Below, piece by piece: positions 26,878 to 36,560 of a DNA stretch of 64,000 bases. Below the pieces are notes generated by a model. It was not told the origin of the DNA. It made no database searches and saw only the letters and a program-made list of their open reading frames with translations. Origin of the DNA: Kangsaoukella pontilimi (GTDB lineage: Bacteria > Pseudomonadota > Alphaproteobacteria > Rhodobacterales > Rhodobacteraceae); contig NZ_WUPT01000002.1 in assembly GCF_009830125.1 (NCBI RefSeq), positions 682,001 through 746,000 on the forward strand, in the 5' to 3' direction. Position numbers and translations under genes: made by a program. Positions within the stretch are counted from its first letter, which is position 1. Each line of letters opens with the position of its first letter.

Positions 26878-27621
26878 TCAGATCAGATCGGTCATCCAGC
26901 CGAGGCCTTCCTCGGTGTCGGCCTTGGGCTGGTATTCGGCGCTAATCCAACCTGTGTAAACGGAAGTGGCAATGGCCTGAAGGAGGGCGATCTCATCGGC
27001 GCCGGGTTCGTGCCGATCGGGTCCCGCCACCTGCACATGGCCCACACGACCACAATGGCGCGTCCATGCGGCGCGTGCGTCGCCGGTGATGCGGTGGGCG
27101 TGGTAGGTGTCGAACTGGAGCGACAGGTTCGCGCGGCCGAGCGTGTCGAGGATATCCGCCGCCTGTTCGAAGTCGTTCAGGAAATAGCCGGGCTGGTCGG
27201 CGGGGTTCAGGGGCTCGATGGTGAAGGCCATGTCCGGGGCGCTGTCGCAGGCGAAGGCGAGGTTCGCGAGGTAGGTCTCGCGGGCCTCGGCACCCTCTGC
27301 GCGGCCTGCGAGGATATGAATAATCTCCGCGCCCGCGTCCGACGCGAAAGCGAGCGCCCGGTCGAGATGCTTTCTGAACGCGTCGGTCTGACCGGGGACC
27401 GCCGCGTGCCCGCGCCCGCCGGCTTCCCAGTCGGGTTCGGCCGTGTTGATCAGCACAAGGCCCGGCCCGGCGGCTTCGAGCGTGTGGCGGAGATCGATCG
27501 GGTCTTCGCCGTAGGGCTGCAGGATTTCGATGCCGGTGAACCCCGCATCCGCGGCGGCGTCGATCCGCTCCCACATGGGGGCGTCCCCGAAGAGCATCGT
27601 CAGATTCGCCGCCAGCTTCAT
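26878..27621 (-). CDS. hyi: Hydroxypyruvate isomerase family protein
   Basis: A 247-residue TIM-barrel protein. 'LAANLTMLFGDAPM' at the N-terminus, 'INTAEPDWEAGGRG', 'TIEPLNPADQPGYFLN' and 'LQFDTYHAHRITGDA' contain the metal-ligand Glu and Asp-His residues of the Hyi/OtnI family. It interconverts hydroxypyruvate and tartronate semialdehyde, or a 2-oxo-tetronate. ATGA overlap with the DUF1285 gene upstream. Confidence 0.88.
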   Translation of the reverse strand: MKLAANLTMLFGDAPMWERIDAAADAGFTGIEILQPYGEDPIDLRHTLEAAGPGLVLINTAEPDWEAGGRGHAAVPGQTDAFRKHLDRALAFASDAGAEIIHILAGRAEGAEARETYLANLAFACDSAPDMAFTIEPLNPADQPGYFLNDFEQAADILDTLGRANLSLQFDTYHAHRITGDARAAWTRHCGRVGHVQVAGPDRHEPGADEIALLQAIATSVYTGWISAEYQPKADTEEGLGWMTDLI

Positions 27622-28202
27622 GGAAGTTCTGCCGAAGGAATGACGGGGAAGAAGACACCGCCGGACATGAGGCCGAACCAGGATGCGCCCTCATGGTCCC
27701 GGTGGCAGCCGATGTCCACGAGGCGATAGAAACTCTTCCGGTCGATCAGCGCTTCAAGATCGGCGCGGACATGGACGTAGGGCGAAGGTTCGCCCGTTTC
27801 CGGATCGCGCGTGACACGGATCGGATGATCGGGGCCGGCGGTCGTGCGGTCGCCCACATTGGTGACGAAGGTCAGGTCCTGTGCGTCGCCCTCGCCCATC
27901 GCCTCGAAATCCACGGCGACGAAGGGGGCGTCGTCGACCTGAATGCCGACCTTTTCCACCGGGGTGACGAGCACGTAGCGGTCGCCGTCCTTCCTGAGAA
28001 TCGTCGAGAAGAGCCGGACAAGTTCGGGCCGGCCGATGGGTGTGCCGAGGTAGAACCACGTCCCGTCCCGCGCGATCCGCATGTCCAGATCGCCGCAATC
28101 GGGCGGGTTCCAGAGATGGACCGGCGGCAAACCGCCTTTTTGGGCGGCACGGGCGCTGGCCGCGAGGCCCTCGGGGTCGGGTTTCACGATCTTTTGTGTC
28201 AT
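27618..28202 (-). CDS. DUF1285 protein
   Basis: A 194-residue protein with 'GDLDMRIARDGTWFYLGTPIGRPELVRLFSTILRKDGDRYVLVTPVEK'-type DUF1285 sequence; the family forms two small beta domains of unknown role. The ATG of MTQKIVK with AAAGG upstream is chosen; GTG and ATG starts 15-24 bases further up are possible. Divergent from the MoxR operon. Confidence 0.85.
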   Translation of the reverse strand: MTQKIVKPDPEGLAASARAAQKGGLPPVHLWNPPDCGDLDMRIARDGTWFYLGTPIGRPELVRLFSTILRKDGDRYVLVTPVEKVGIQVDDAPFVAVDFEAMGEGDAQDLTFVTNVGDRTTAGPDHPIRVTRDPETGEPSPYVHVRADLEALIDRKSFYRLVDIGCHRDHEGASWFGLMSGGVFFPVIPSAELP

Positions 28203-28276
28203 TTCGCCTTTTGCCATTTGTGCCACGGGCCATACTTCCCTTTACTGAGAGCATAGAAACTTTGGGAGCCTTTGCC

Positions 28277-29284
28277 ATGTCCGATCCTGCCGACCTTGTC
28301 CGAGAGATCGAAGTGCTGGGCGAAAAGCTCGGTGAGGCCAAGGCCAGCATCACCAAGCGGTTCATCGGGCAGGAGCGGGTCGTCGACCTTGTTCTGTCGT
28401 CGATCCTTTGTGGTGGGCACGGGCTTCTGGTCGGTCTGCCGGGGCTTGGCAAGACGCGGCTGGTGGACACGCTGTCGACGGTCCTTGGCCTCGATGGCAA
28501 GCGGGTCCAGTTCACGCCCGACCTGATGCCGGCGGATATCCTCGGTTCGGAAGTGCTGGAAACCGGGGCCGATGGTAGCCGGGCCTTCAAGTTCATCCCG
28601 GGACCGATCTTCTGTCAGCTTTTGATGGCGGACGAGGTCAACCGTGCCAGCCCGCGCACGCAATCGGCGCTGTTGCAGGCGATGCAGGAGAAATCGGTCA
28701 CCGTGGCCGGTGCCGCCCATGCGCTGCCGCAGCCCTTCCATGTGCTCGCCACCCAGAACCCCATCGAACAGGAGGGGACCTATCCCCTGCCTGAAGCGCA
28801 GCTGGACCGGTTCCTCGTACAGATCGACGTGCCGTACCCCGACCGCGACACCGAGCGTGAGATCCTGATGGCCACCACAGGCACCGCCGAGGCGCAGTCG
28901 ACGCGCGTGTTCGATGCGGTCTCGCTCATGGCGGCGCAGCAGCTGGTCCGGCAGATGCCGGTGGGCGAGGCGGTGGTCGAGCTGATCCTCGACCTCGTGC
29001 GCGCGTGCCGCCCCGATGAGCCTTCGGCAAGCGACATCGTGCGCGACAATGTCGGCTGGGGCCCGGGGCCGCGTGCGGCGCAGGCGCTTATGCTGACGGT
29101 TCGGGCGCGGGCGCTTCTGGACGGGCGGCTTGCGCCGTCGGCCGAGGACGTGGCGGCCATGGCGACGCCGGTTCTGACACACCGCATGGCGCTGACATTC
29201 GCGGCGCGGGCGCGGGGCATGGCGCTGTCGGACGTAATCGACAGCGTGACCGCTCAGGTCACGCGGATCGAGGCGGCCGCGTGA
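28277..29284 (+). CDS. MoxR-family AAA+ ATPase
   Basis: A 335-residue ATPase with Walker A 'GLPGLGKTR', Walker B 'LLMADEVNRASP' and sensor 1 'VLATQNPIEQEGTYPLPEAQLDRF', all diagnostic of MoxR. These chaperone-like ATPases work with von Willebrand-factor proteins encoded beside them, as here. First gene of a four-gene operon; its stop overlaps the GTG of the DUF58 gene. GGGAG precedes the start. Confidence 0.95.
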   Translation: MSDPADLVREIEVLGEKLGEAKASITKRFIGQERVVDLVLSSILCGGHGLLVGLPGLGKTRLVDTLSTVLGLDGKRVQFTPDLMPADILGSEVLETGADGSRAFKFIPGPIFCQLLMADEVNRASPRTQSALLQAMQEKSVTVAGAAHALPQPFHVLATQNPIEQEGTYPLPEAQLDRFLVQIDVPYPDRDTEREILMATTGTAEAQSTRVFDAVSLMAAQQLVRQMPVGEAVVELILDLVRACRPDEPSASDIVRDNVGWGPGPRAAQALMLTVRARALLDGRLAPSAEDVAAMATPVLTHRMALTFAARARGMALSDVIDSVTAQVTRIEAAA

Positions 29285-30159
29285 GAACAGGCGCCGGGCT
29301 CAGACAAGAGGCCGAAACGCTTGCCGGCCCGCTTCCGCCGCTTCTCGCGGCGGCCGAGCATCTTGCCGCGTCGGTCCTGACCGGCGAGCATGGGCGGCGG
29401 CGCACGGGGCAGGGCGACCAGTTCTGGCAATACCGTCCCAGCCATGCGGGCGACGAGGCGCGCATGATCGACTGGCGGCGCTCGGCCCGGGCCGATGACG
29501 CGCTGTTCGTGCGTGAAAAGGAATGGCAGGCCGCGCAGTCGGTCGCGCTCTGGCTCGACGCCGGGCAGTCGATGGAATTTTCCAGTGCGAAGGACATCGC
29601 CACAAAGGCCGACACGGCCCGGCGGCTGGCCCTTGCGCTGTCCGTTCTGTTGGTCAGGGGCGGTGAGCGTGTGGGTCTGACCAATGCCGGTCTGCCGCCG
29701 CGGACGGGGCAGGTTCAGCTTTTGCGCCTGACCGACGCGCTGGCCTCGCCTGCCGAGGCTGACGAATACGAGGCGCCCGAGCTTCGGGGCATTCCGGCGC
29801 GGTCGCGGGCGGTCTTCTTTTCCGACTTCATGGGCGACCTCGCGCCGGTCGAGCGCGCGTTGACCCGCGCCGCCGACCGTGGGATTTCCGGCGCGCTTTG
29901 CCAGGTGCTCGACCCGCAGGAAGAGGCGTTCCCCTTCGACGGGCGGACGATTTTCCAGAGTATCGGCGGCACGATGGTCCATGAGACGCTGAAGGCGGGC
30001 GACCTGCGCGGGCGCTATCTGGAGCGTCTTGCCGCCCGTAAGGACGCGCTGTCGCGGCTCGCGCGGAACACGGGCTGGCAGTATCTCTGCTACCATACGG
30101 ACCGGCCTGCGTCGGGCGCGCTTCTCTGGCTTTACGGTGCGTTGGAGCGTGTGCATTGA
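29281..30159 (+). CDS. DUF58 protein
   Basis: A 292-residue protein with the DUF58 core 'GDQFWQYRPSHAGDEARMIDWRRSAR' and a following VWA-like fold ('VALWLDAGQSMEF'). It begins with GTG overlapping the MoxR stop. DUF58 proteins are the usual soluble partner of MoxR ATPases. Confidence 0.92.
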   Translation: MRTGAGLRQEAETLAGPLPPLLAAAEHLAASVLTGEHGRRRTGQGDQFWQYRPSHAGDEARMIDWRRSARADDALFVREKEWQAAQSVALWLDAGQSMEFSSAKDIATKADTARRLALALSVLLVRGGERVGLTNAGLPPRTGQVQLLRLTDALASPAEADEYEAPELRGIPARSRAVFFSDFMGDLAPVERALTRAADRGISGALCQVLDPQEEAFPFDGRTIFQSIGGTMVHETLKAGDLRGRYLERLAARKDALSRLARNTGWQYLCYHTDRPASGALLWLYGALERVH

Positions 30160-30211
30160 CCCTGTACAGCTCCGCATATGTTCCGGCCGAGGCTGACCGG
30201 AGGGACGTCTG

Positions 30212-33004
30212 ATGTGGACGATCGGACCTCTGGGCTTTGCCGTGCCGTGGCTTCTCCTTGGGCTGCTGGCGCTGCCGATCCTCTGGCTGATCCTGCGTGC
30301 TGTGCCGCCAGCGCCGATCCGGCGCCGGTTCCCGGGGGTGGCGCTGCTCCTCGGGCTCAAGGATGATGAACAACAGACCGACAAGACGCCTTGGTGGCTG
30401 CTTCTTTTGCGGATGCTGGCCGTTGGCGCCGCGATCATTGGGTTCGCCGGACCGGTCCTGAACCCGGTTACTTCCGAAGACGGCACCGGACCGCTTCTGA
30501 TCGTGATGGACGGCACTTGGGCCGACGCACCCGACTGGTCCCGCCGCATCGCGCGCGTGGATGAGGCGCTGACGGACGCGCAGGCCACCGGTCGGGAAAC
30601 CGCCATCGTCGTCCTGACGGACCTGCCTGCCGAGGGTGGGTTGCCGCTGCGTGCGGCGGATGCGTGGAGCGCGGCTCTGCCCGGTCTTCAGCCCGCGCCG
30701 TGGCTGCCCGATTCCGATGCGCTTGCGGCATGGGCCGCGAGCCTAGACGAGGAGGTCGAGACCTTCTGGCTGTCGGACGGCCTGTCCTGGGACGGGCGCG
30801 AGGCTTTGCGAGACAGGCTGGCCGATCTGGGCGAGATCACGGTGTTCCAGTCCGCGCGGCCCGTGATGGCGCTCCGTCCGGCGCGGTGGGAGGACGGGCA
30901 GATTGTTCTGGAAGCGGTGCGAAGCCGCGCGGACGGCCCCGACAGCGTGACGGTCGCCGCGCACGGTCTGGACCCCGCCGGCACACCCCGCGACCTTGCC
31001 ACTGCGACACTCGGTTTCGCACCGAGCGAGACGGTGGCGACCGCCTCCATCGCGCTCCAGCCCGAGCTTCGGAATCGCATCACCCGGTTCGAGATCCAGG
31101 GCCTTCGCTCCGCCGGCGCCGTCAGCCTTGCCGATGACGGCCTCCGCCGCCGCGAGATCGCGATCCTGTCGCCACGGGACGAGCGCGAGGGCCTGCAGCT
31201 TCTGTCGCCCACGCATTACCTGGAACAGGCGCTGATCCCGAACACCGACATCATCGACGGGTCCATCGACGATATCGTTCTCGCCAACCCCGACGTTATC
31301 ATCATGGCCGATATCGCCCAGCTTGGCGGTACCGAGCCCGAGGCCATCGAAGGCTGGGTCCGGAATGGCGGCCTTCTCCTGCGCTTTGCGGGACCGCGGC
31401 TTGCCGCTTCGGATGTGGGCCGCTCGGGCGACGAGCCGCTTATGCCCGTGCGTCTCCGCATCGGCGGCCGGAACGTGGGCGGTGCGATGAGCTGGGGTGA
31501 ACCCAAGACGCTCCGCGCCTTCGGGCCGGACAGTCCGTTCTTCGGCCTGACCGTGCCCGAGGACGTCACCGTTTCGGCGCAGGTCATGGCCGAGCCCGAT
31601 CCGACACTGGCCGAGCGCACCATCGCCACGCTGGCCGACGGCACACCCCTTGTGACCCGCAAGCGGCTCGACGAGGGGCAGGTCGTCCTGTTCCACGTCA
31701 CCGCGAATGCCGAATGGTCCAGCCTGCCGCTTTCGGGTCTGTTCGTCTCTATGCTCGAACGGCTTGCCGTCTCGTCCCGCCCGAGCGACCCGTCTGCTGC
31801 CGATCTTGCCGGAACGTCGTGGACGCTGGATCAGGCGATCACCGCCTTTGGCCGCGTCGAAGAGGCTGGCACGATGCCGGGCGTTCCGGGCGAAAGACTG
31901 GCCGAGGGCGGCCCGGGCCGCGATCTGCCGCCCGGTCTCTATGCGGGCGAGGACCGTCGGCTGGCGCTGAACGTGGCCACGGCGGATACCGCGATCAGCG
32001 AAGCGGTCTGGCCCGACGGCACTCGGATCGAAGGGCTGGCCACCGTGTCGGAAACGCCGCTCAAGGGTATCGTTCTGTCGGCGGCGCTGGCCTTCCTTTT
32101 GGCCGATGTGCTGGCCGCGCTCTGGCTCTCGGGGCGGTTGAGCGGTCCGCGCGCGGGGCAGGCGGCTGCGGTTCTTCTGGCGCTGGTCCTTGCGGCGACG
32201 CAGCCGGGCGCCGCATTGGCGCAATCCGAAGAGATGACAGACACCGAACTGGAGCGCGCGCTTCGCGCCGCGTCCGAGGTGACGCTGGCCTATGTCGTGA
32301 CCGGCAATGACCGGGTCGATCAGGTGTCAGAGGCAGGGCTGAGGGGCCTGTCCCGCGTTCTCTTCCGGCGCACCTCGATCGAGCCGATCGAGCCCACGGC
32401 GGTGAACCTCGAATTTGACGAGCTTTCGGTCTTTCCGTTCCTCTACTGGCCGGTTACGCCGGATCAGCCGCGCCCGTCTCTGGACGCCTATGCGAACCTG
32501 AACCGCTACCTGCGCACCGGCGGCATGATCCTGTTCGACACGCGGGATGCCGACACGGCGCGGTTCGGCGGAACCAGCCCGAATGGCCGCAAGCTGCAGG
32601 AACTGGCGCTGCCGCTGGATATTCCGCCGCTCGAGCCGGTGCCGTCAGACCACGTGCTGACGCGCACCTTCTATCTGCTGCAGGATTTCCCCGGACGGCA
32701 CATCAGCCGCGATGTCTGGGTCGAGGCATCGCCCGCCGACGCCGAGCGGGCCGAGGGGATGCCGTTCCGAAACCTCAACGACAACGTGACCCCGGTGGTG
32801 ATCGGAGGCAACGACTGGGCGTCAGCCTGGGCTGTGGATGACAGTGGCGTACCGATCTTCCCCGTGGGGCGCGGCTTTGCCGGGGAACGCCAGCGCGAGA
32901 TCGCGTATCGCTTCGGCGTGAACCTCGTGATGCACGTGCTGACCGGCAACTACAAATCCGATCAGGTCCATGTGCCGGCGCTATTGGACAGGCTGGGACA
33001 ATGA
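30212..33004 (+). CDS. Membrane protein with BatA N-terminal and DUF4159 domains
   Basis: A 930-residue protein. Residues about 1-80 form the BatA-type N-terminal pair of helices ('GPLGFAVPWLLLGLLALPIL'), a long VWA/GATase-like periplasmic region follows, another helix cluster lies near residues 610-670, and the C-terminal third is DUF4159 ('FPFLYWPVTPDQPRPSLDAYANLNRYL'). GGAGGG precedes the ATG. Third gene of the MoxR operon; probably an envelope-stress or complex-assembly component, as for Bat proteins. Confidence 0.88.
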   Translation: MWTIGPLGFAVPWLLLGLLALPILWLILRAVPPAPIRRRFPGVALLLGLKDDEQQTDKTPWWLLLLRMLAVGAAIIGFAGPVLNPVTSEDGTGPLLIVMDGTWADAPDWSRRIARVDEALTDAQATGRETAIVVLTDLPAEGGLPLRAADAWSAALPGLQPAPWLPDSDALAAWAASLDEEVETFWLSDGLSWDGREALRDRLADLGEITVFQSARPVMALRPARWEDGQIVLEAVRSRADGPDSVTVAAHGLDPAGTPRDLATATLGFAPSETVATASIALQPELRNRITRFEIQGLRSAGAVSLADDGLRRREIAILSPRDEREGLQLLSPTHYLEQALIPNTDIIDGSIDDIVLANPDVIIMADIAQLGGTEPEAIEGWVRNGGLLLRFAGPRLAASDVGRSGDEPLMPVRLRIGGRNVGGAMSWGEPKTLRAFGPDSPFFGLTVPEDVTVSAQVMAEPDPTLAERTIATLADGTPLVTRKRLDEGQVVLFHVTANAEWSSLPLSGLFVSMLERLAVSSRPSDPSAADLAGTSWTLDQAITAFGRVEEAGTMPGVPGERLAEGGPGRDLPPGLYAGEDRRLALNVATADTAISEAVWPDGTRIEGLATVSETPLKGIVLSAALAFLLADVLAALWLSGRLSGPRAGQAAAVLLALVLAATQPGAALAQSEEMTDTELERALRAASEVTLAYVVTGNDRVDQVSEAGLRGLSRVLFRRTSIEPIEPTAVNLEFDELSVFPFLYWPVTPDQPRPSLDAYANLNRYLRTGGMILFDTRDADTARFGGTSPNGRKLQELALPLDIPPLEPVPSDHVLTRTFYLLQDFPGRHISRDVWVEASPADAERAEGMPFRNLNDNVTPVVIGGNDWASAWAVDDSGVPIFPVGRGFAGERQREIAYRFGVNLVMHVLTGNYKSDQVHVPALLDRLGQ

Positions 33005-33255
33005 GGATGGCGCACCAGCTCACGCAGCACGAGAAGGCCCGACCCGCCTCCCTGCAGCGGTTCTCCGCCTTTCGCATCGAGCCGGGCTTTCCCGCACTGC
33101 CCGGGCGTCCGCGGAGGGGGGAGACCCTTGCAATTCCGACGGATGCACCGGGCGGACAACGCCTGACCGACCCCCACACTCACACACGGGTTAATACCTC
33201 GGCCCTGCATCGCCCTGCGGTACAGATATTCATGATTCGGCAGGAGGCGCATTAA
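33001..33255 (+). CDS. Doubtful 84-residue ORF filling the gap in the MoxR operon
   Basis: An open frame starts with an ATGA overlap at the DUF4159 stop and ends one base before the GTG of the next gene. Its product is basic, His/Pro/Arg-rich, and without a recognised domain or membrane segment, and the second half has poor codon bias. The exact fit is suggestive, but the stretch may be only a spacer. Confidence 0.25.
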   Translation: MRMAHQLTQHEKARPASLQRFSAFRIEPGFPALPGRPRRGETLAIPTDAPGGQRLTDPHTHTRVNTSALHRPAVQIFMIRQEAH

Positions 33256-33256
33256 C

Positions 33257-35317
33257 GTGGGCAATAGCTCGATCATTTTGGATCCGCTCCTGCCGTGGCC
33301 CGTTCTCTGGGCCCTGGCTGCCGTCGCGGCCCTATTTGTCGGCTTTGCTCTCTGGCGGGGGCTCAGGGGCTGGTGGCTGCGCGGGCTGGCGCTGGCCGCA
33401 CTTCTGATCGCGGTGGGCAACCCGTCGGTTCAGACCGAAGATCGCGAACCTCTGTCCGACATCGTCATCCTCGTCGTCGACGAAAGCGCAAGCCAGCGGA
33501 TCGCCTCACGGCCCGATCAGACCGCCGAAGCGGTGGCACGGGTCGAGGCCGAGGTTGCGCGTCTGCCCAACACGGAACTGCGCGTCGTGCGGCTGGGTGA
33601 TGCCGACGAGAACCGGGGCACCCTTCTGATGGACGCTCTGACGCAGGCCATGGCGGAAGAGCCCCGCGCGCGGATTGCGGGCGTCCTGATGGTAACAGAT
33701 GGTCAGCTCCATGACGTGGAGCAGGCCCCGGATGTGCCCGCGCCGGTCCATACGCTTCTGACCGGCGAGGACGGCGACTGGGACCGCCGCCTGATCGTCC
33801 GGAACGCGCCCGCCTTCGCCATCATCGACGAGCCGATCACGCTGACTCTCAGGATCGAGGATCAGGGCGACGTCCCCGCCCAATTGCCCCAACGCGCCCA
33901 GATCGAAATCGCCGTGGATGGCAACGAGCCACAAGTCTTCGATGTGCCCATCGGCGAGGATCTTAACCTTCCGGTGACGCTTCGCCATGGCGGAATCAAC
34001 GTGCTGCAATTCACCCTGCCCGAAGCCCCGGGCGAACTGACCACGCGGAACAACGCTGCTGTTGTACAGATCAACGGCGTGCGCGACCGGCTTCGGGTGT
34101 TGCTCGTTTCCGGCGAACCGCATGCGGGCGAGCGCACATGGCGAAACCTCCTGAAGTCCGACGCGTCGGTCGATCTGGTGCATTTCACCATCCTCCGCCC
34201 GCCCGAGAAACAGGATGGCGTGCCAGTCAATGAACTCAGCCTGATCGCCTTTCCCACGCGGGAGCTGTTCCTCGACAAGATCGACGAATTCGACCTGATC
34301 ATCTTCGACCGCTACAAGCGGCGGGGCATCCTGCCGTCGATCTATCTCGACAACGTCCGGCGCTATGTCGAAGACGGCGGCGCGCTTCTGATCGCGGCGG
34401 GACCGGACTATGCCACCGCCGAGTCGATCTACCGCTCGCCGCTGTCCGACATCCTGCCCGCCGCGCCCACGGGCCGCGTTCTGGAAGAGGTCTACCGGCC
34501 CACTGTCAGCGAGTTGGGGCAGCGTCACCCTGTCACCGAAGGGTTCGCGCCGGACCTCGAGACCGAGCCGAACTGGGGCCGCTGGCTGCGCCTCGTCGAT
34601 GTGGTCTCGGACCGGGGCGACACAGTGATGACCGGCGTGGAAGACCGCCCGCTTCTGGTGCTTGACCGGGTGGGCGAGGGGCGCGTGGCGCTTCTGGCCT
34701 CGGATCACGCCTGGCTCTGGTCTCGTGGCTATGACGGGGGCGGGCCGCAGCTTGAGCTTCTCCGGCGGCTGGCGCACTGGATGATGAAGGAACCCGATCT
34801 TGAGGAAGAGGCGCTGACGGTCACCGCCGAAGGGCAGACGATGTCGATCCTGCGCCGCACGCTTGAGGATGGAGTCGGGCCGCTCACCGTGATCGGGCCG
34901 GATGGCGAGACGGTCACGCTGGACCTGACCGAGACGGCGCCGGGTCGGTTCGCCGCCGAGTGGACGGCGCCCGAGATCGGGCTTTACCGGCTGAGCGATG
35001 GCGTGGAAGAGGCGGTCGTCGCCCTGGGCCCGGCGTCGCCCCGCGAATTCGAAGAGACGATCGCCTCTGCCGAAAGGCTGGAACCGGTTGTGGATGCGAT
35101 GCGCGGCGGTGTCCGCCGGATCGAGGATGGCGTGCCGGGTCTGCGCCTTGTCCGCGAAGGACGCGCGGCGGCGGGCCGTGGCTGGCTGGGGATCACGCCG
35201 CGCGATGCCTATGTTACGGCGGATGTACGCGTCTCGCCGCTCTTGCCGGCATGGGCGATGCTGCTTCTGGCCGCCGCGCTCGCTATCGGCGCATGGCTTC
35301 GCGAAGGGCGGCGCTAG
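33257..35317 (+). CDS. Large membrane-anchored protein, glutamine-amidotransferase-like (MoxR operon)
   Basis: A 686-residue protein with two N-terminal helices ('VLWALAAVAALFVGFALW', 'GLALAALLIAVG'), a VWA-like region beginning 'ILVVDESASQRIA', a class I glutamine-amidotransferase-like domain ('VEDGGALLIAAGPDYA') and one C-terminal helix. AGGAGG precedes the GTG start. Last gene of the MoxR/DUF58/DUF4159 operon; the domains look non-catalytic, so a structural envelope role is likelier than enzymatic. Confidence 0.85.
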   Translation: MGNSSIILDPLLPWPVLWALAAVAALFVGFALWRGLRGWWLRGLALAALLIAVGNPSVQTEDREPLSDIVILVVDESASQRIASRPDQTAEAVARVEAEVARLPNTELRVVRLGDADENRGTLLMDALTQAMAEEPRARIAGVLMVTDGQLHDVEQAPDVPAPVHTLLTGEDGDWDRRLIVRNAPAFAIIDEPITLTLRIEDQGDVPAQLPQRAQIEIAVDGNEPQVFDVPIGEDLNLPVTLRHGGINVLQFTLPEAPGELTTRNNAAVVQINGVRDRLRVLLVSGEPHAGERTWRNLLKSDASVDLVHFTILRPPEKQDGVPVNELSLIAFPTRELFLDKIDEFDLIIFDRYKRRGILPSIYLDNVRRYVEDGGALLIAAGPDYATAESIYRSPLSDILPAAPTGRVLEEVYRPTVSELGQRHPVTEGFAPDLETEPNWGRWLRLVDVVSDRGDTVMTGVEDRPLLVLDRVGEGRVALLASDHAWLWSRGYDGGGPQLELLRRLAHWMMKEPDLEEEALTVTAEGQTMSILRRTLEDGVGPLTVIGPDGETVTLDLTETAPGRFAAEWTAPEIGLYRLSDGVEEAVVALGPASPREFEETIASAERLEPVVDAMRGGVRRIEDGVPGLRLVREGRAAAGRGWLGITPRDAYVTADVRVSPLLPAWAMLLLAAALAIGAWLREGRR

Positions 35318-35949
35318 CTTCGTCTCCCCGACGCCGTGCGCGCCTGGAACGCAGCCCAGCTTCTGAGCCTCAGGAACGCCGCCCCGAGCGCCAGAACGGC
35401 AGCGCCGCAGAGGATCAACTTGGTAACGGACCCCATCGCGCCTTCGATCTGAACGGCGTGAAGGACGCTTCCGACCACGACAACCGTGACAAGGGCGGCA
35501 TGTGCAATGCGCCAGATGCGCGGCGGCAGCGCTAGTCGTTTGCGTCCGAGACCCAACACCGCCGCTCCGAAAACCGCCCACATCGCCAGCACGCCCCAGA
35601 CGGCAAAAGGCGTGGGCGAGCGGAAGAGCAGCGCGTCGGTCACATCCGGCGGGCTCGTCGCCCAGAGACCGGCCACGTGCAGCACGACCGACACGACGAG
35701 CAGGAGACCGGACCAGAGGTGAATCTTGCGACCGATGGCGCGCGGCGCGCCCGGCAACAGCCCGGCGACAAGAAGCGGCTGCAGCAGAAGCAGGGCCAGC
35801 GCGGCGATGCCGGCGAAACCGCCCGCGATATAGATCGGGTCCCGCCATGCCAGAAGCGGGCTGTTGGCCGCCACCGCGACCGGCGCAATCAGCAGAGTCG
35901 CAAGGACGGCCCAGATCAGCAGCGGGCGAAGCGTCGACAGCGGTTTCAG
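35314..35949 (-). CDS. Ferric-reductase-like membrane protein, probable CTG start
   Basis: About 211 residues with five to six membrane helices; four His residues in helices ('KIHLWSG', 'VVLHVAG', 'RIAHAAL', 'VLHAVQI') suit two b hemes of the ferric-reductase-like transmembrane family. The only non-CTG start is a GTG at 35874, which would cut through a good N-terminal hydrophobic segment ('LLIWAVLATLLIAPVAVA'). A CTG overlapping the stop of the upstream gene as CTGA restores it. The gene ends overlapping the tail of the convergent MoxR-operon gene. Confidence 0.8.
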   Translation of the reverse strand: MKPLSTLRPLLIWAVLATLLIAPVAVAANSPLLAWRDPIYIAGGFAGIAALALLLLQPLLVAGLLPGAPRAIGRKIHLWSGLLLVVSVVLHVAGLWATSPPDVTDALLFRSPTPFAVWGVLAMWAVFGAAVLGLGRKRLALPPRIWRIAHAALVTVVVVGSVLHAVQIEGAMGSVTKLILCGAAVLALGAAFLRLRSWAAFQARTASGRRS

Positions 35950-36437
35950 GCCGGTTTCAGCACGAAATGCGCTTCGAGCGCCGTATCGCTGGAGCGCGCC
36001 ATAACGGGGCGCAGGAAAACGGTCTCGAAGCCGTCGCTGTCATAGGCCAGATGCCCGTGTGCCTGACCGAAGGCGGGGACGATCTGGGGCATGTCCATGC
36101 GGAACACGCCATCTGCGTCGGTCAGAGTGGCGCCGTGGCTGTGCCAGTCGCGTTCGTGCCCTTCAGTCGTGTGTGCCCAGATTTGTATGCGCGCACCCGC
36201 GATGGGCGCGCCGTCGCCAGCGCGCCGCACCGTGCCGGACATCAGGAACCCGCCGCCGCCGATGCGCTCGACGATGGGTGCGCCGGGGCGGTAGTTGTTC
36301 GCACCGCCGCGCATGGTCGGCGTGGGCGCAAGACCTGCCGCACGGGCCGGAACGGTGAGGCCGGGCAGGATCAGCGCCCCTGCGCTCGCCGCGCCCGCTG
36401 CAAGAAGCCGTCTTCGTGTCGGATTGAACCGTGTCAT
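35946..36437 (-). CDS. Tat-exported intradiol-dioxygenase-like protein
   Basis: A 163-residue protein with a twin-arginine signal ('PTRRRLLAAGAASAGALILPG') and an intradiol-dioxygenase/transthyretin-like beta fold: 'GAPIAGARIQIWAHTTEGHE', 'DWHSHGATLTDADGVFRMDMP', 'GQAHGHLAYD'. The His residues could bind iron, but the classic Tyr-Tyr-His-His set is not clearly complete. Its stop overlaps the start of the ferric-reductase-like gene, suggesting a paired periplasmic and membrane redox function. Substrate unknown. Confidence 0.82.
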   Translation of the reverse strand: MTRFNPTRRRLLAAGAASAGALILPGLTVPARAAGLAPTPTMRGGANNYRPGAPIVERIGGGGFLMSGTVRRAGDGAPIAGARIQIWAHTTEGHERDWHSHGATLTDADGVFRMDMPQIVPAFGQAHGHLAYDSDGFETVFLRPVMARSSDTALEAHFVLKPA

Positions 36438-36560
36438 GCCGCACCTATGGATTGCTTGTCTTTTAAGATAGCAAGCCGAGAGGCCATCGCAACGGGACGA
36501 GGTCACAGCTTGGTGAGGTCGGGCGGGTGTAGCGGCTATCCGCGTCCGGCCCGGCGGGGA

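Noticed and set aside
33506-35848. 780-codon open frame opposite the MoxR-operon membrane protein
   Set aside because: Antisense shadow; Arg/Gly/His-rich without domains.
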